A stretch of 64,000 bases of DNA from Sulfurospirillum arsenophilum NBRC 109478 (lineage in GTDB: Bacteria; Campylobacterota; Campylobacteria; Campylobacterales; Sulfurospirillaceae). Shown piece after piece: positions 26,246 through 35,263 of this stretch. The stretch's first letter is position 1; every line of letters starts with the position of its first letter. Below the pieces are notes generated by a model. It had not been told where the DNA came from. It did no database searches and worked only from the letters and a program-made list of their open reading frames with translations. Made by a program: the position numbers and the translations under genes. Location of the stretch: positions 806,001-870,000 of the forward strand of contig NZ_BBQF01000001.1 in NCBI RefSeq assembly GCF_000813345.1, written 5' to 3'.

Positions 26246-26752
26246 ATGGCAACTTGTCAAAAAAGGCGTGATTTTATAGGCATGGCACTTACTGGCGTTA
26301 CAGCTGTGGGTGGTGTGTGTGCGCTTGGTGCGATGAAAAAGAGTTGGGATCCACTCCCAAGTGTGCAATCGGCTGGCTTTGTTACAGTGGATATCTCGAC
26401 CATACAAGAGGGCGAAGCGCGCAGTTTTCAATGGCGTGGAAAGCCGATCTTTGTGTTACGTAAAAGTGCCGATACGCCTAAAAATGCAAAACGCGATGTG
26501 GTTATTGGCGAGAAAATTTTTACTCTTGTCATTGGTTTGTGTACGCACCTCGGCTGCATTCCTTCATACGATGCGAAAAAGAAAAGTTTTATCTGCGCCT
26601 GTCACGGTGGCGTTTTTGATGCGAGCGGCATTAACACCTTTGGTCCACCACCTCGTCCATTAGACATTCCTCCCTTTAAAATTTCAGGTGAAACACTTGT
26701 CTTAGGCGAAGAAGGCGAAGAGTACAAAAAATTAATCGCGAAAAAAGCGTAG
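26246..26752 (+). CDS. petA: Rieske iron-sulfur subunit of cytochrome bc1
   Basis: A 168-residue protein with a Tat-type N-terminal anchor (R-R-D-F-I-G-M-A-L) and the 2Fe-2S motifs C-T-H-L-G-C and C-A-C-H-G-G near residues 98-119. It accepts an electron from quinol at the outer site of the bc1 complex. The order petA-petB-petC with short gaps is conserved. The ribosome site is weak, so it may depend on the upstream cytochrome gene's transcript. Confidence 0.95.
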   Translation: MATCQKRRDFIGMALTGVTAVGGVCALGAMKKSWDPLPSVQSAGFVTVDISTIQEGEARSFQWRGKPIFVLRKSADTPKNAKRDVVIGEKIFTLVIGLCTHLGCIPSYDAKKKSFICACHGGVFDASGINTFGPPPRPLDIPPFKISGETLVLGEEGEEYKKLIAKKA

Positions 26753-26761
26753 GAGTAGGGC

Positions 26762-28012
26762 ATGGCAGAAATTCGAAAAAGCGAAGGCTTTATAGACTGG
26801 CTAGACCAGCGGTTAGCGGTAAAAGCGTTTATGCGTGTGATGATGACCGAATACTGGATACCCAAAAACATCAATTTCCTCTGGGCGATGGGTGTGGTTT
26901 TGGTCATTTTATTTGGCGTGTTGTTGGTGACGGGGCTACTTTTATTGATGTACTACAAGCCTGATATCAACCTCGCGTTTGATAGTGTGAATTACACTAT
27001 TATGCAAGAAGTAGAGTATGGTTGGTTGTGGCGTCATATGCATGGTGTTGCGGCTTCGGCGACATTTCTTATCATCTACATTCACCTTTTTACGGGTATT
27101 TATTATGGCTCTTATAAAAAAGGTAGAGAGATGATCTGGATAACAGGCATGGTGCTTTTTATCGCCTTTTCCGCCGAAGCGTTTAGTGGTTATATGCTTC
27201 CTTGGGGGCAGATGAGTTACTGGGCGGCACAAGTGATAACTAACCTTTTCAGTGGCATCCCTGTTATTGGCGATGATGTCGTCATTTGGATACGGGGTGA
27301 TTACGTGGTGGCGGATGCGACATTAACACGCTTTTTTATGCTTCATGTTGTACTCCTTCCTTTGGTGATTATCGTCGTGATTGCGGTGCATTTTTACTCA
27401 CTTCGCTTTCCGCATGTGAATAATCAAGATTCCGTTGAGTTTGATTTTGATGCTGAGTCAAAAAAGTTTTTAGATGGAGACAAAAAAGAGTCTAAAGTCG
27501 TTCCTTTTTGGCCTGTCTTTCTCTCCAAAGACTTTTTTGTGGTTGGCTTTTTTATGACGATTTTCTTTGCCCTTGTCTGTTATCACTTTGACTTTGCGAT
27601 GGATCCAATTAACTTTGAGCCTGCAAATTCAATGAAAACACCAGCGCATATCTACCCTGAGTGGTATTTTTTGTGGAACTATGAAGTGCTTCGAGGCTTT
27701 TTCTTTGACATCGGTGGCATGGCGGCGATGGATATTGGGTTAATCGCGTTTGTGATCGCCAACATTGTTTTTATGATCTTGCCATTTTTAGATCGCAATC
27801 CGATGAATACGGCACCTGCACACAAACGACCTATCTTTAAATACTGGTTTTGGCTTTTGGTGTGCGATATGATCGTGCTCACGGTCTATGGAAAACTTCC
27901 TCCCACAGGTATGAACGCATGGGTTGGATTTGTCGCAGCCGTTATTTTTCTAGGATTGTTTATCGCCCTTCCATTTATTACCAAGCACGAAGCCAAAGGA
28001 GATGAACAATGA
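26762..28012 (+). CDS. petB: Cytochrome b subunit of bc1 complex
   Basis: A 416-residue membrane protein containing both the N- and C-terminal cytochrome b parts. Heme-ligand histidines occur in W-R-H-M-H-G and in M-L-H-V and V-H-F-Y motifs, P-E-W-Y-F-L-W (the PEWY quinol-site motif) lies near residue 299, and about eight to nine helices are visible. It carries the two b hemes and the quinone sites. The stop overlaps petC by four bases. Confidence 0.96.
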   Translation: MAEIRKSEGFIDWLDQRLAVKAFMRVMMTEYWIPKNINFLWAMGVVLVILFGVLLVTGLLLLMYYKPDINLAFDSVNYTIMQEVEYGWLWRHMHGVAASATFLIIYIHLFTGIYYGSYKKGREMIWITGMVLFIAFSAEAFSGYMLPWGQMSYWAAQVITNLFSGIPVIGDDVVIWIRGDYVVADATLTRFFMLHVVLLPLVIIVVIAVHFYSLRFPHVNNQDSVEFDFDAESKKFLDGDKKESKVVPFWPVFLSKDFFVVGFFMTIFFALVCYHFDFAMDPINFEPANSMKTPAHIYPEWYFLWNYEVLRGFFFDIGGMAAMDIGLIAFVIANIVFMILPFLDRNPMNTAPAHKRPIFKYWFWLLVCDMIVLTVYGKLPPTGMNAWVGFVAAVIFLGLFIALPFITKHEAKGDEQ

Positions 28013-28863
28013 AAGAGATCAAAATTTTAGCCATTGTGCTCTTTTTTACGGCGGTGACTTATTGGGGCGTGGAGCCATATGCACATTCGCAAATGCACCC
28101 GCATGTCGCACCCGCTGATTTTAGTTTTAAAGACATGGAACCTTTACATGTAAACGGAAATGTGGAAAATGGTAAAGCTCTTGTTGAAGCTAATTGCATT
28201 GCGTGTCATAGCATTAAAAGTTTAGGACAAGAAGCGCCTATGAGCTTTGAAGATGCGGCAAATGCGTATGGTGTCGTCCCACCAGATCTCAGTCATGCAG
28301 GTGTTATTTATGATAAAAATTACCTTGCAGGCTTTTTGAAAGACCCTGTGGGGGCGACCAAACTTTTGCATAAATTTGGAGATACCAAACCTTATGCTAT
28401 GCCCAGCTACACTTTTTTAAGTGAGCAAGAGATAGCCGATATTGTGGCGTATTTAGGGAATATTGTCTCCACAAAAGCTTCCAATAAAGTTGTTTTTGAA
28501 GAGGCGTGTGGCAGATGTCATAGTATAAAGTACGACGGGTTCAAAGCACAAACTCCTACAGCTTCTCTAAAAGGTTATCTTGGTGCTGAAGCTCCTGATG
28601 TGTCGATGATGATTCGCTCTAAAAAAGCGGAGTATTTAAACACGTTTATCAACGAACCACTGAAGATGGTTGAAGGCATTGCGATGCCTCGCGTGGGACT
28701 GACTGAAGCGTCTCAAGAGCAAGTGGTCGCTTATATGGAAAATGTCGGGGATCGCAAAAAAGCAGAGCGTGAAAGCCTTGGCTTAAAGCTCATTGGATTT
28801 ATGGCTATTTTTACCCTAATAGCGTATTTGTGGAAAGTTAAAATTTGGAAGGAGGTGGAGTAA
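28009..28863 (+). CDS. petC: Diheme cytochrome c1-type subunit
   Basis: A 284-residue protein with an N-terminal membrane helix and two heme motifs, C-I-A-C-H near residue 64 and C-G-R-C-H near 168, and a C-terminal anchor (I-G-F-M-A-I-F-T-L-I-A-Y-L). A diheme rather than monoheme c1 is typical of Campylobacterota bc1. The TTTACATGTAAA palindrome lies inside the gene at 28143, read as L-H-V-N. Confidence 0.93.
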   Translation: MKEIKILAIVLFFTAVTYWGVEPYAHSQMHPHVAPADFSFKDMEPLHVNGNVENGKALVEANCIACHSIKSLGQEAPMSFEDAANAYGVVPPDLSHAGVIYDKNYLAGFLKDPVGATKLLHKFGDTKPYAMPSYTFLSEQEIADIVAYLGNIVSTKASNKVVFEEACGRCHSIKYDGFKAQTPTASLKGYLGAEAPDVSMMIRSKKAEYLNTFINEPLKMVEGIAMPRVGLTEASQEQVVAYMENVGDRKKAERESLGLKLIGFMAIFTLIAYLWKVKIWKEVE

Positions 28864-28877
28864 TCCACCCCTTTTTA
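28854..28877 (+). terminator. Terminator with petC stop codon in its GNRA-type loop
   Basis: GGTGGA-GTAA-TCCACC (28854-28869) followed by CCTTTTT. The TAA stop of petC lies within the GTAA tetraloop, so the terminator begins inside the coding region. Confidence 0.8.
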
Positions 28878-29142
28878 CTTCATTCCTTCGTCTTTGTTTC
28901 TTCAATTTTTATCGTCAAAAATCTTATTTTCTCTGCGATTATTTTGCTCTTTTTTTTATTTAAAATTTTCCTTGAAGCTTCAAATTAATTAGTAAACAAA
29001 CGGGCATATTAAAGGTTTTGACAGATGCGTTTATGGGTCTGTCTGGATGCGGATTTGATTGAAAATAGCGCATCATTCTTGGCATAAATTAACGTCATAA
29101 ATACTTTACATGTAAAGTGTTTTTACTACGAAGGAGAAACGG
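28864..29142. other. 279-base intergenic region before porin gene
   Basis: AT-rich, no gene seen. It contains the palindrome core at 29105-29116 inside a 20-base imperfect palindrome (29101-29120), located in what should be the untranslated leader of the porin transcript, 23 bases before the start. Confidence 0.6.
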
Positions 29143-30342
29143 ATGAAATTGGCAAATCTTAGCTTGGCAGCTCTTTGTGTTGCAGGACTTAGTACCTGTT
29201 CTTTTGGTGCAGATACGTTGGCTGATGCCTTTAAAGAGGGCAAAATAAGTGGTGAGTTAAAGGCATTTTACTGGGATCGTGATCGCAATCCATCCATTCC
29301 GAGTGATTCTATTTTTAATATGGGTGTTATGCTCAATTATAAAACAGGCTCTTTAAATGGCTTTAGCCTTGGCTTAACGGGACAATCCAATAATGCTCCC
29401 TTTGCGAGTTCTAATGCAAAGCAACAATTTGGTTGGGATGAATACGGCTCTGGCGCACAACTTTCTGAAGCATATCTTGCTTACCATGCAGGTAAAACCA
29501 CCGTTCAAGTGGGTCGTATGTTCTTAGATACGCCACTCATCGCCTCATTAGGCAACCGTATCATCAAAGAGTCATTTGAGGGTGCAAGCATCGTCAATAC
29601 CGACCTTCCTAATACGACATTAACCGCAGCCTACGTTCAAAAATTCCAAGCGCAAACCGATGGGGCTGGAAACGTCGGCAAATTTACTACCTATAGCAAT
29701 CCTTACGGCACATCCCCTCTTTTGGAAGATGGTGCGTATACTCTCGTAGCTGTTAATAAATCGATTACAGGCTTGACCTTAACCGCAGCGTATGCCGAAG
29801 ATATGAATACCAACGGCTCAATGGCGTATGCAGAAGCGGCGTACAGTGTTGCCGTGAATGCATTTACGTACGGGCTGGCAGCGCAATACTACTACAATGA
29901 CAAAGAGATCACAGGGACGAAAAGCTCTGACTTGTACGGATTCAAGGCAAGCCTAGGATACGGTGCTATGAGCGGTTATGTAGCCTACAGCAGTGTCAGT
30001 AAAGATGCAACCGTCACACCTGGTATTGGTTGGGGTGCAGACCTTGCATATACGGGCACGATCATACTTTCAAGCAGTTATCCTGCCAATACCGATGCTT
30101 ATGCTATAGGTCTTGGTTATGCGTTTACGCCAACAACGACGGTGAATGTCGCTTATACGGTAACGGACGATGATGACCTCTCTTACGGCAAAGCATCCTA
30201 TATTTCTCTTACGGGCAATTACGCCTTTGATGGAGCACTTAAAGGGCTTAACTTCTTAGCAATGTACGATAAAGAAAATAGAGATAAAGCAGGTACTAAA
30301 GATAAAGATGAATTTAGATTTAGTGCAGTGTACAAGTTTTAA
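29143..30342 (+). CDS. OprD/MOMP-family outer-membrane porin
   Basis: A 399-residue beta-barrel with signal peptide (S-F-G-A), then D-T-L-A-D-A-F-K-E-G-K-I-S-G and a terminal A-V-Y-K-F strand. It is a paralogue of the porin at 18568 (same start of the plug region, same Y-L-A-Y-H/Y-L-S-Y-T and D-T-P-L motifs) but uses more GC-rich codons. It is preceded by AAGGAGAAA and stands alone, so it is probably a general porin. Confidence 0.92.
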   Translation: MKLANLSLAALCVAGLSTCSFGADTLADAFKEGKISGELKAFYWDRDRNPSIPSDSIFNMGVMLNYKTGSLNGFSLGLTGQSNNAPFASSNAKQQFGWDEYGSGAQLSEAYLAYHAGKTTVQVGRMFLDTPLIASLGNRIIKESFEGASIVNTDLPNTTLTAAYVQKFQAQTDGAGNVGKFTTYSNPYGTSPLLEDGAYTLVAVNKSITGLTLTAAYAEDMNTNGSMAYAEAAYSVAVNAFTYGLAAQYYYNDKEITGTKSSDLYGFKASLGYGAMSGYVAYSSVSKDATVTPGIGWGADLAYTGTIILSSSYPANTDAYAIGLGYAFTPTTTVNVAYTVTDDDDLSYGKASYISLTGNYAFDGALKGLNFLAMYDKENRDKAGTKDKDEFRFSAVYKF

Positions 30343-30350
30343 AACGGATA

Positions 30351-30392
30351 AACTCTTTTACATGTAAAGTTACATGTAAAAGAGTTCTCTTT
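30351..30392. terminator. Bidirectional terminator built from two palindrome copies
   Basis: A 36-base palindrome (30351-30386) contains TTTACATGTAAA at 30357 and an 11-base copy at 30370. It separates the porin gene from a convergent EAL gene and can form a hairpin of about 16 bp in either RNA. Confidence 0.75.
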
Positions 30393-32379
30393 AAAACAGT
30401 TCAGGTTTCCCGAAATAATACCCTTGTGAATAATCAATCCCCATGTCGCGTACGATCTCGTAAATCGCTTCATTTTCTACAAACTCAGCAACCGTGGTAA
30501 GGTTCTGTTTTTTGGCAAAAAGTATCATGGTCTCTACAATATTCTGATTGACTTGATTATTTTGAATATTTTTAATCAAACTACCATCAATTTTAAGAAT
30601 ATCAGGCTCGTACGAAAGCAGTCGCTCAAAGTTAGAATAGCCCGTTCCAAAGTCATCTATAGCGATTTTAACACCCTTCATTTTGACCTTTTTGATAAAC
30701 TGTTTTATCATTAAAAGATCTTTAATATCTTCACTCTCCAACAGCTCAAAAATGATGCGATGTGCTTCATCTTCGTACTGTAACAACAAATTATCAATGT
30801 AGTCTGTAATCTCGCCTCGTTCGATGTCGTGCATAGAGAGATTGATGGAGATGGATGCTTCAGGAATTTTAGCAAGTGCTGCAAACGAGTTTTCCAAAAC
30901 GATTTTGGTAATTTTGGTGTAGTAGCGACCTTTCTTTGCTGTTTCTAAAAAATAAAAGGGCGTTAACAGTTGCTCATCTTCGGTCACAAGGCGTACTAAG
31001 GATTCGTACTTTTCAATTTTTTGCGTGGTATTGTTTACGATAGGCTGAAAATAGGAGATGATTTTGCGATTATCAATCGCTGTTTTAATCATATGAATCG
31101 TCTCAATATTTTTCAGGGCATTGTCATACTCAATGCCTGAGAGTCCATCGGCATAGACGATAGATTGTTTCTTTTGAATGGCATTTTCAATGCCGATTTT
31201 GGCGTCTTCAAATATTTTATAAATGCCATACGTAAAACTACAAATAACAGAGATGTCATACTCAATAGCGTCAATTTTGACAATATACTCTTTGACATTG
31301 GCTAAAAATTGCTCGAGTACGGCATGAATTTCCTCTTTACTCGCACGACAGTTTCGTCTGTCTATCGCAAAGGCATAAAGCCCATTTCCGAGGTGATAGA
31401 CTCTTTGAAAACCCCAACGATTGGGCATAAGGTAGAGCATGTTTTTACCAAAGGCATCTTCGATTTTTTCAACATTGGCTTTATCGTAAAACTTCTCTAA
31501 AATGGTGTAGTCTTCAATCTGTACTAAAATCAACACAGAGAGACGGTTGGCTTCCAAAAAGTCAAAAAGTTGCTTTTTATCACTCATAATAGCTGTAATA
31601 TCATGACGCAATGAGATGTATTCATCCACATGACCATCAGGATTTAAGATAGGCTGTACGGTTGTTTTCACATAGTAGGTGTCGCCATTTTTAGCGCGAT
31701 TTTTAACAATGCCCTGCCATGTTTTTTTCTCATCTTTGATGGTCTTCCAAAGATCTCGAAAGGCCGTTTTAGGCATGTCAGGATGACGAATGATGTTGTG
31801 TGATCTTCCAAGAAGCTCTTCTTTGGTAAAGCCTGAGATTTGGCAGAACTTATCATTGACAAAGGTGATGACACCTTTTGGGTCGGTTTTAGAAATGATG
31901 GAACTGGTGTTGGTAATGTTTTCGTACTGTTTGAGCAAGAGCGCGTTTTTCATGTTTTCATGACGCAAATGCAGCTTTTCAAGAACCTTACCCAATGTTT
32001 TAACCATCTGCGTAACGCCCAAAGGTTTAAGCAAGTAGCCGTCAACGCCTGCTTCGATCGTTTGCGTAAGATAATGTGCCTCATTGTGCGCGGAGATGAC
32101 AATGATGGCAACTTCTGGGTTGATAGCCCGCATTTTTTCGATCATCTCGATGCCGTTCATGCGTGGCATCGTAATGTCCGTAATGACAAGATCAATATGT
32201 TCGTGGTGAGTGGCATACAAGCGTGCGCCATCCTCACCATCAAACCCTACGATGACATCATCAAAAAATTCCGAAAAGAGACTATTGGCAGCATCTCTTG
32301 CAAGTGAATCATCTTCAATGTAAAGAAGCGTCATCCCCTTGCTCATTTGTCTGAGTGATGCTGTTTGTGTGCTCTTCAT
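30391..32379 (-). CDS. REC-PAS-GGDEF(degenerate)-EAL c-di-GMP phosphodiesterase
   Basis: A 662-residue cytosolic protein. Residues 12-130 are a receiver domain (V-I-T-D-I-T-M-P-R-M-N-G), 150-270 a PAS domain with N-I-I-R-H-P-D-M-P, 280-400 a GGDEF-like region lacking the active motif, and 420-660 an EAL domain with E-S-L-V-R-L, I-D-D-F-G-T-G-Y and L-K-I-D-G, so hydrolysis of c-di-GMP is likely. The start overlaps the psd gene by 65 bases, but an AGGGGGA site 10 bases before ATG 32379 supports it; ATG codons at 32346 or 32334 are alternatives. Confidence 0.88.
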   Translation of the reverse strand: MKSTQTASLRQMSKGMTLLYIEDDSLARDAANSLFSEFFDDVIVGFDGEDGARLYATHHEHIDLVITDITMPRMNGIEMIEKMRAINPEVAIIVISAHNEAHYLTQTIEAGVDGYLLKPLGVTQMVKTLGKVLEKLHLRHENMKNALLLKQYENITNTSSIISKTDPKGVITFVNDKFCQISGFTKEELLGRSHNIIRHPDMPKTAFRDLWKTIKDEKKTWQGIVKNRAKNGDTYYVKTTVQPILNPDGHVDEYISLRHDITAIMSDKKQLFDFLEANRLSVLILVQIEDYTILEKFYDKANVEKIEDAFGKNMLYLMPNRWGFQRVYHLGNGLYAFAIDRRNCRASKEEIHAVLEQFLANVKEYIVKIDAIEYDISVICSFTYGIYKIFEDAKIGIENAIQKKQSIVYADGLSGIEYDNALKNIETIHMIKTAIDNRKIISYFQPIVNNTTQKIEKYESLVRLVTEDEQLLTPFYFLETAKKGRYYTKITKIVLENSFAALAKIPEASISINLSMHDIERGEITDYIDNLLLQYEDEAHRIIFELLESEDIKDLLMIKQFIKKVKMKGVKIAIDDFGTGYSNFERLLSYEPDILKIDGSLIKNIQNNQVNQNIVETMILFAKKQNLTTVAEFVENEAIYEIVRDMGIDYSQGYYFGKPELF

Positions 32380-33205
32380 GGTGTATTCCCCCTATAGGTT
32401 GTCCAAATTTGACATGACCGATTCCATCTAGGTCTAAATTGACAGAATTTTTTTCAAAAAGCATAACGATGGTTGATCCCATTTCAAAATGCCCGAGTTC
32501 CTCTCCTTTTGAGAGGTTCAAGTTGTCGTAGAGGTAACACTGTTGTAGGTTGGCTTTTGCGTTCGTTTGGATGGTTTTATCAAAGGTAAATGCCATCTTT
32601 CCGACGTTGAGAGCGCCCACGAAAACCATATAAAAGAGTCTATTTTCTTTGGTATAACATTCCAGGACTACACGCTCATTTTCAACAAAAAGACCGTGAA
32701 TTTTTTTTAGCCATGTAAAGTTTACAGGGTAGAGGTGCCCTGGTATATGCACCGCTTTGGCAACGCGCATATCGATAGGCGTGTGGTAACGATGGTAATC
32801 GCGAGGAGAGAGGTAAAAGTTGACAAAATCACCTTCATCCAAACGCTCTTTTGCCTCTTTTGAAATATAATCTCCAAGAAGGCTTCTCACATCGTATGAA
32901 AATCCTTTAATCTGCAAAGCGAGACTGTTTTCAATTTTTCCAAAAGCACTGATAAGACTATCGCAAGGCGAAATGAGCGTTTTGTCATTGATGTTAAAAA
33001 GGCGACGCGTTTTAAAACGTCTGGTAAAAAGGGCATTAAGGCTTTTATAGGCTGAGGCTTCTTCAAATTCCATCAAGTCAACTTTCATCATTGAGGTGTA
33101 GGTTTTGTTGATGGTGCGTTGTATTGGGTTTGGGAACTCTTTGGACGCAAAAACGCCAAAAAGACGAGACGCAATAGAACTTTTAAAGTTAGGGTAACGT
33201 TGCAT
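32315..33205 (-). CDS. psd: Phosphatidylserine decarboxylase
   Basis: A 296-residue protein of the membrane lipid pathway that converts phosphatidylserine to phosphatidylethanolamine. Signature motifs are F-Y-L-S-P-R-D-Y-H-R-Y-H with the catalytic histidine and F-E-M-G-S-T, where self-cleavage before the serine makes the pyruvoyl group (usual form L-G-S-T). The C-terminal tail beyond the GST site is about 60 residues, longer than typical, and overlaps the next gene. Codons past G-Q-P-I-G-G (last 25 residues) look poorly conserved. Confidence 0.92.
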   Translation of the reverse strand: MQRYPNFKSSIASRLFGVFASKEFPNPIQRTINKTYTSMMKVDLMEFEEASAYKSLNALFTRRFKTRRLFNINDKTLISPCDSLISAFGKIENSLALQIKGFSYDVRSLLGDYISKEAKERLDEGDFVNFYLSPRDYHRYHTPIDMRVAKAVHIPGHLYPVNFTWLKKIHGLFVENERVVLECYTKENRLFYMVFVGALNVGKMAFTFDKTIQTNAKANLQQCYLYDNLNLSKGEELGHFEMGSTIVMLFEKNSVNLDLDGIGHVKFGQPIGGIHHEEHTNSITQTNEQGDDASLH

Positions 33206-33389
33206 AGGACTCTTTTGTATAACTTTTTTCGTGTTTAAAAAAGGGTGAAAAAAGTAATGGAATTTTTAAAAGAATAGATTATACCAAATAAAATAACTTT
33301 TTTGTTGTTCAAAGATCATACATGCTAAAATTATGCTAGGATTTTATCTTTTATTCTTAATACTTTTTTAAAAAAAGGACAAAGCAGCG

Positions 33390-35252
33390 ATGGAAAAAGT
33401 GACAGGTTTTTGGCAGCGTTTTGTACAGTTTATTACATTTGTGAATCTTCCAATTCGCAAGAAATTTTTCCTTTTTGAACTTGGAACTTTCTTTTGGTTT
33501 ATGCTTATCGGCTGCGTTGCCGTCGCTTCCTTGAGTTTCATACACTACCGCTACTTGCAAATCACCCAAACCACATTTCCCTATATGAAAGTGGTCTTCA
33601 CGATCCAGCCAGAACTCTCTTCCTTGGAGCGAATACTCAATAGCAAAGAGGTCGATAATAATTTTTTGGTGGTGAAAGGGCCTATCTCTCAGATGAAAAG
33701 CAGACTTTCAGAGTCTTTAATGAATGGTCAAAAAAGTAACAACAATAGCAACATTTTTGAGATGATCATCCAGTCATTGTCCAAAGATGACACCGAAAGT
33801 GTGCGTGCTTTACAAGCTATCTCGAATGAGATCAATGCGATGGAAGAGATGGTGCTTTCTTTGCAAAAAAAACGTGGTACGATAACAGCTGGTGATATTG
33901 AAAAAATGAAAGAGTTCTTGGCTTTACATGTAGAGACAACGCAAGAGATGACACAAGAGCTTTCTAGCCGCATCAATGGGCTTTACCAAGGCTACAACCA
34001 ACAAGTAGGCAACACCATCCGACTCTCCATTAACACGATGGCTATTGTGATTTTTATTGCGGTTGTTTTATTGATGCTCTTCACACGATGGCTTAGAGAA
34101 GCATTTTCACGTCCGATTGAGTCGATGATTCATCAGATACACTCCATCGGTACGGGTGAGGTAGACCTGAGTAAAAAACTCAAAATAAAATCCAAAGATG
34201 AGATAGGCACACTCTCCAAAGAGTTCAACAAACTGGTCGATACCGTCTATGGCGTTACCGTTTTCAAAAAAGTCATTGAAGAGGACAGCTCGCTTGAAGT
34301 GGTTTATACAAGACTTGGCGAGGTTTTTGAAAAAGAGGCGGGCATTCACAACTACCGCATTTTCGATGTTAATTCTGCGAAAGGAACGATGAGTGTGGTT
34401 TATCCGCATATTACCGATGAAAAAGAGTTCTTAGTGTGTAATGAAGAGATACAACATAACTGCACCCTATGTCGCGCTCAAAAAACAGGGCATAAAGTCT
34501 CGTCGTTTGAGTACGAGGGCGTGTGCAGAGAGTTTATACACGATGGAAACAAACGACATGTGTGCATTCCGCTCATCGTCTCAGGTCATGCGGGCGCTGT
34601 TGTACAGTTTGTATTCACTAAAGAAGATGCTGAACACGTTAACGAAAAAGTATTCAAAGCGGAGAGTTACATCAAGCATTCGCTTTCCGTTATCGAGACA
34701 AAACGTTTGATGAACACGCTGCGTGAATCTTCACTGGTCGATGGACTGACAGGGCTTTACAACCGTCGTTTCTTGCAAGACCACAGCAACCAAATCATCG
34801 CAAGCACACTCAGACGTAAAAAGCAGATTAGCCTTTTGATGTGTGACATGGACTACTTTAAGCAAGTTAATGATAAATATGGTCATGACGTTGGTGACAA
34901 CGTTCTAAAAGAGACATCGCACATCCTTAAAAAATGTGTGAGAGAGTCAGACATCATCATTCGTTTTGGTGGTGAAGAGTTCTTGATTTTGCTCATCGAC
35001 ACTGAGGTCAATTACGGTGTGAAAGTCGCTGAGAAGATTCGCCTAGCGGTGGAAGAGTTTAACTTTAAAACAACCGATGGTATTCTTAAAAAGACCATCA
35101 GTATGGGTATTAGCGACTTCCCTCATGACACCGATGGCTTCTGGCAAGCGATTAAATTCGCCGATGTAGCACTTTATAAAGCCAAAGAGAGTGGACGTAA
35201 CCGTTGTTTGCGTTTCACAAAAGAGCTTTGGGATCAAAAAGCAAATTTTTAA
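33390..35252 (+). CDS. Membrane diguanylate cyclase with HAMP and GAF-like cysteine-rich region
   Basis: A 620-residue protein. A transmembrane helix at about 25-52, an extracytoplasmic helical region, a second helix near 212-233, HAMP to about 290, a GAF-like segment (about 290-440), then GGDEF. The active site is G-G-E-E-F and the inhibitory I-site R-E-S-D lies five residues before it, so c-di-GMP synthesis with product feedback is expected. The GAF-like part has cysteines C-N-E-E, C-T-L-C, V-C-R-E and H-V-C-I within about 50 residues, possibly a metal or redox sensor. Confidence 0.9.
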   Translation: MEKVTGFWQRFVQFITFVNLPIRKKFFLFELGTFFWFMLIGCVAVASLSFIHYRYLQITQTTFPYMKVVFTIQPELSSLERILNSKEVDNNFLVVKGPISQMKSRLSESLMNGQKSNNNSNIFEMIIQSLSKDDTESVRALQAISNEINAMEEMVLSLQKKRGTITAGDIEKMKEFLALHVETTQEMTQELSSRINGLYQGYNQQVGNTIRLSINTMAIVIFIAVVLLMLFTRWLREAFSRPIESMIHQIHSIGTGEVDLSKKLKIKSKDEIGTLSKEFNKLVDTVYGVTVFKKVIEEDSSLEVVYTRLGEVFEKEAGIHNYRIFDVNSAKGTMSVVYPHITDEKEFLVCNEEIQHNCTLCRAQKTGHKVSSFEYEGVCREFIHDGNKRHVCIPLIVSGHAGAVVQFVFTKEDAEHVNEKVFKAESYIKHSLSVIETKRLMNTLRESSLVDGLTGLYNRRFLQDHSNQIIASTLRRKKQISLLMCDMDYFKQVNDKYGHDVGDNVLKETSHILKKCVRESDIIIRFGGEEFLILLIDTEVNYGVKVAEKIRLAVEEFNFKTTDGILKKTISMGISDFPHDTDGFWQAIKFADVALYKAKESGRNRCLRFTKELWDQKANF

Positions 35253-35263
35253 AAAAGGTATTT

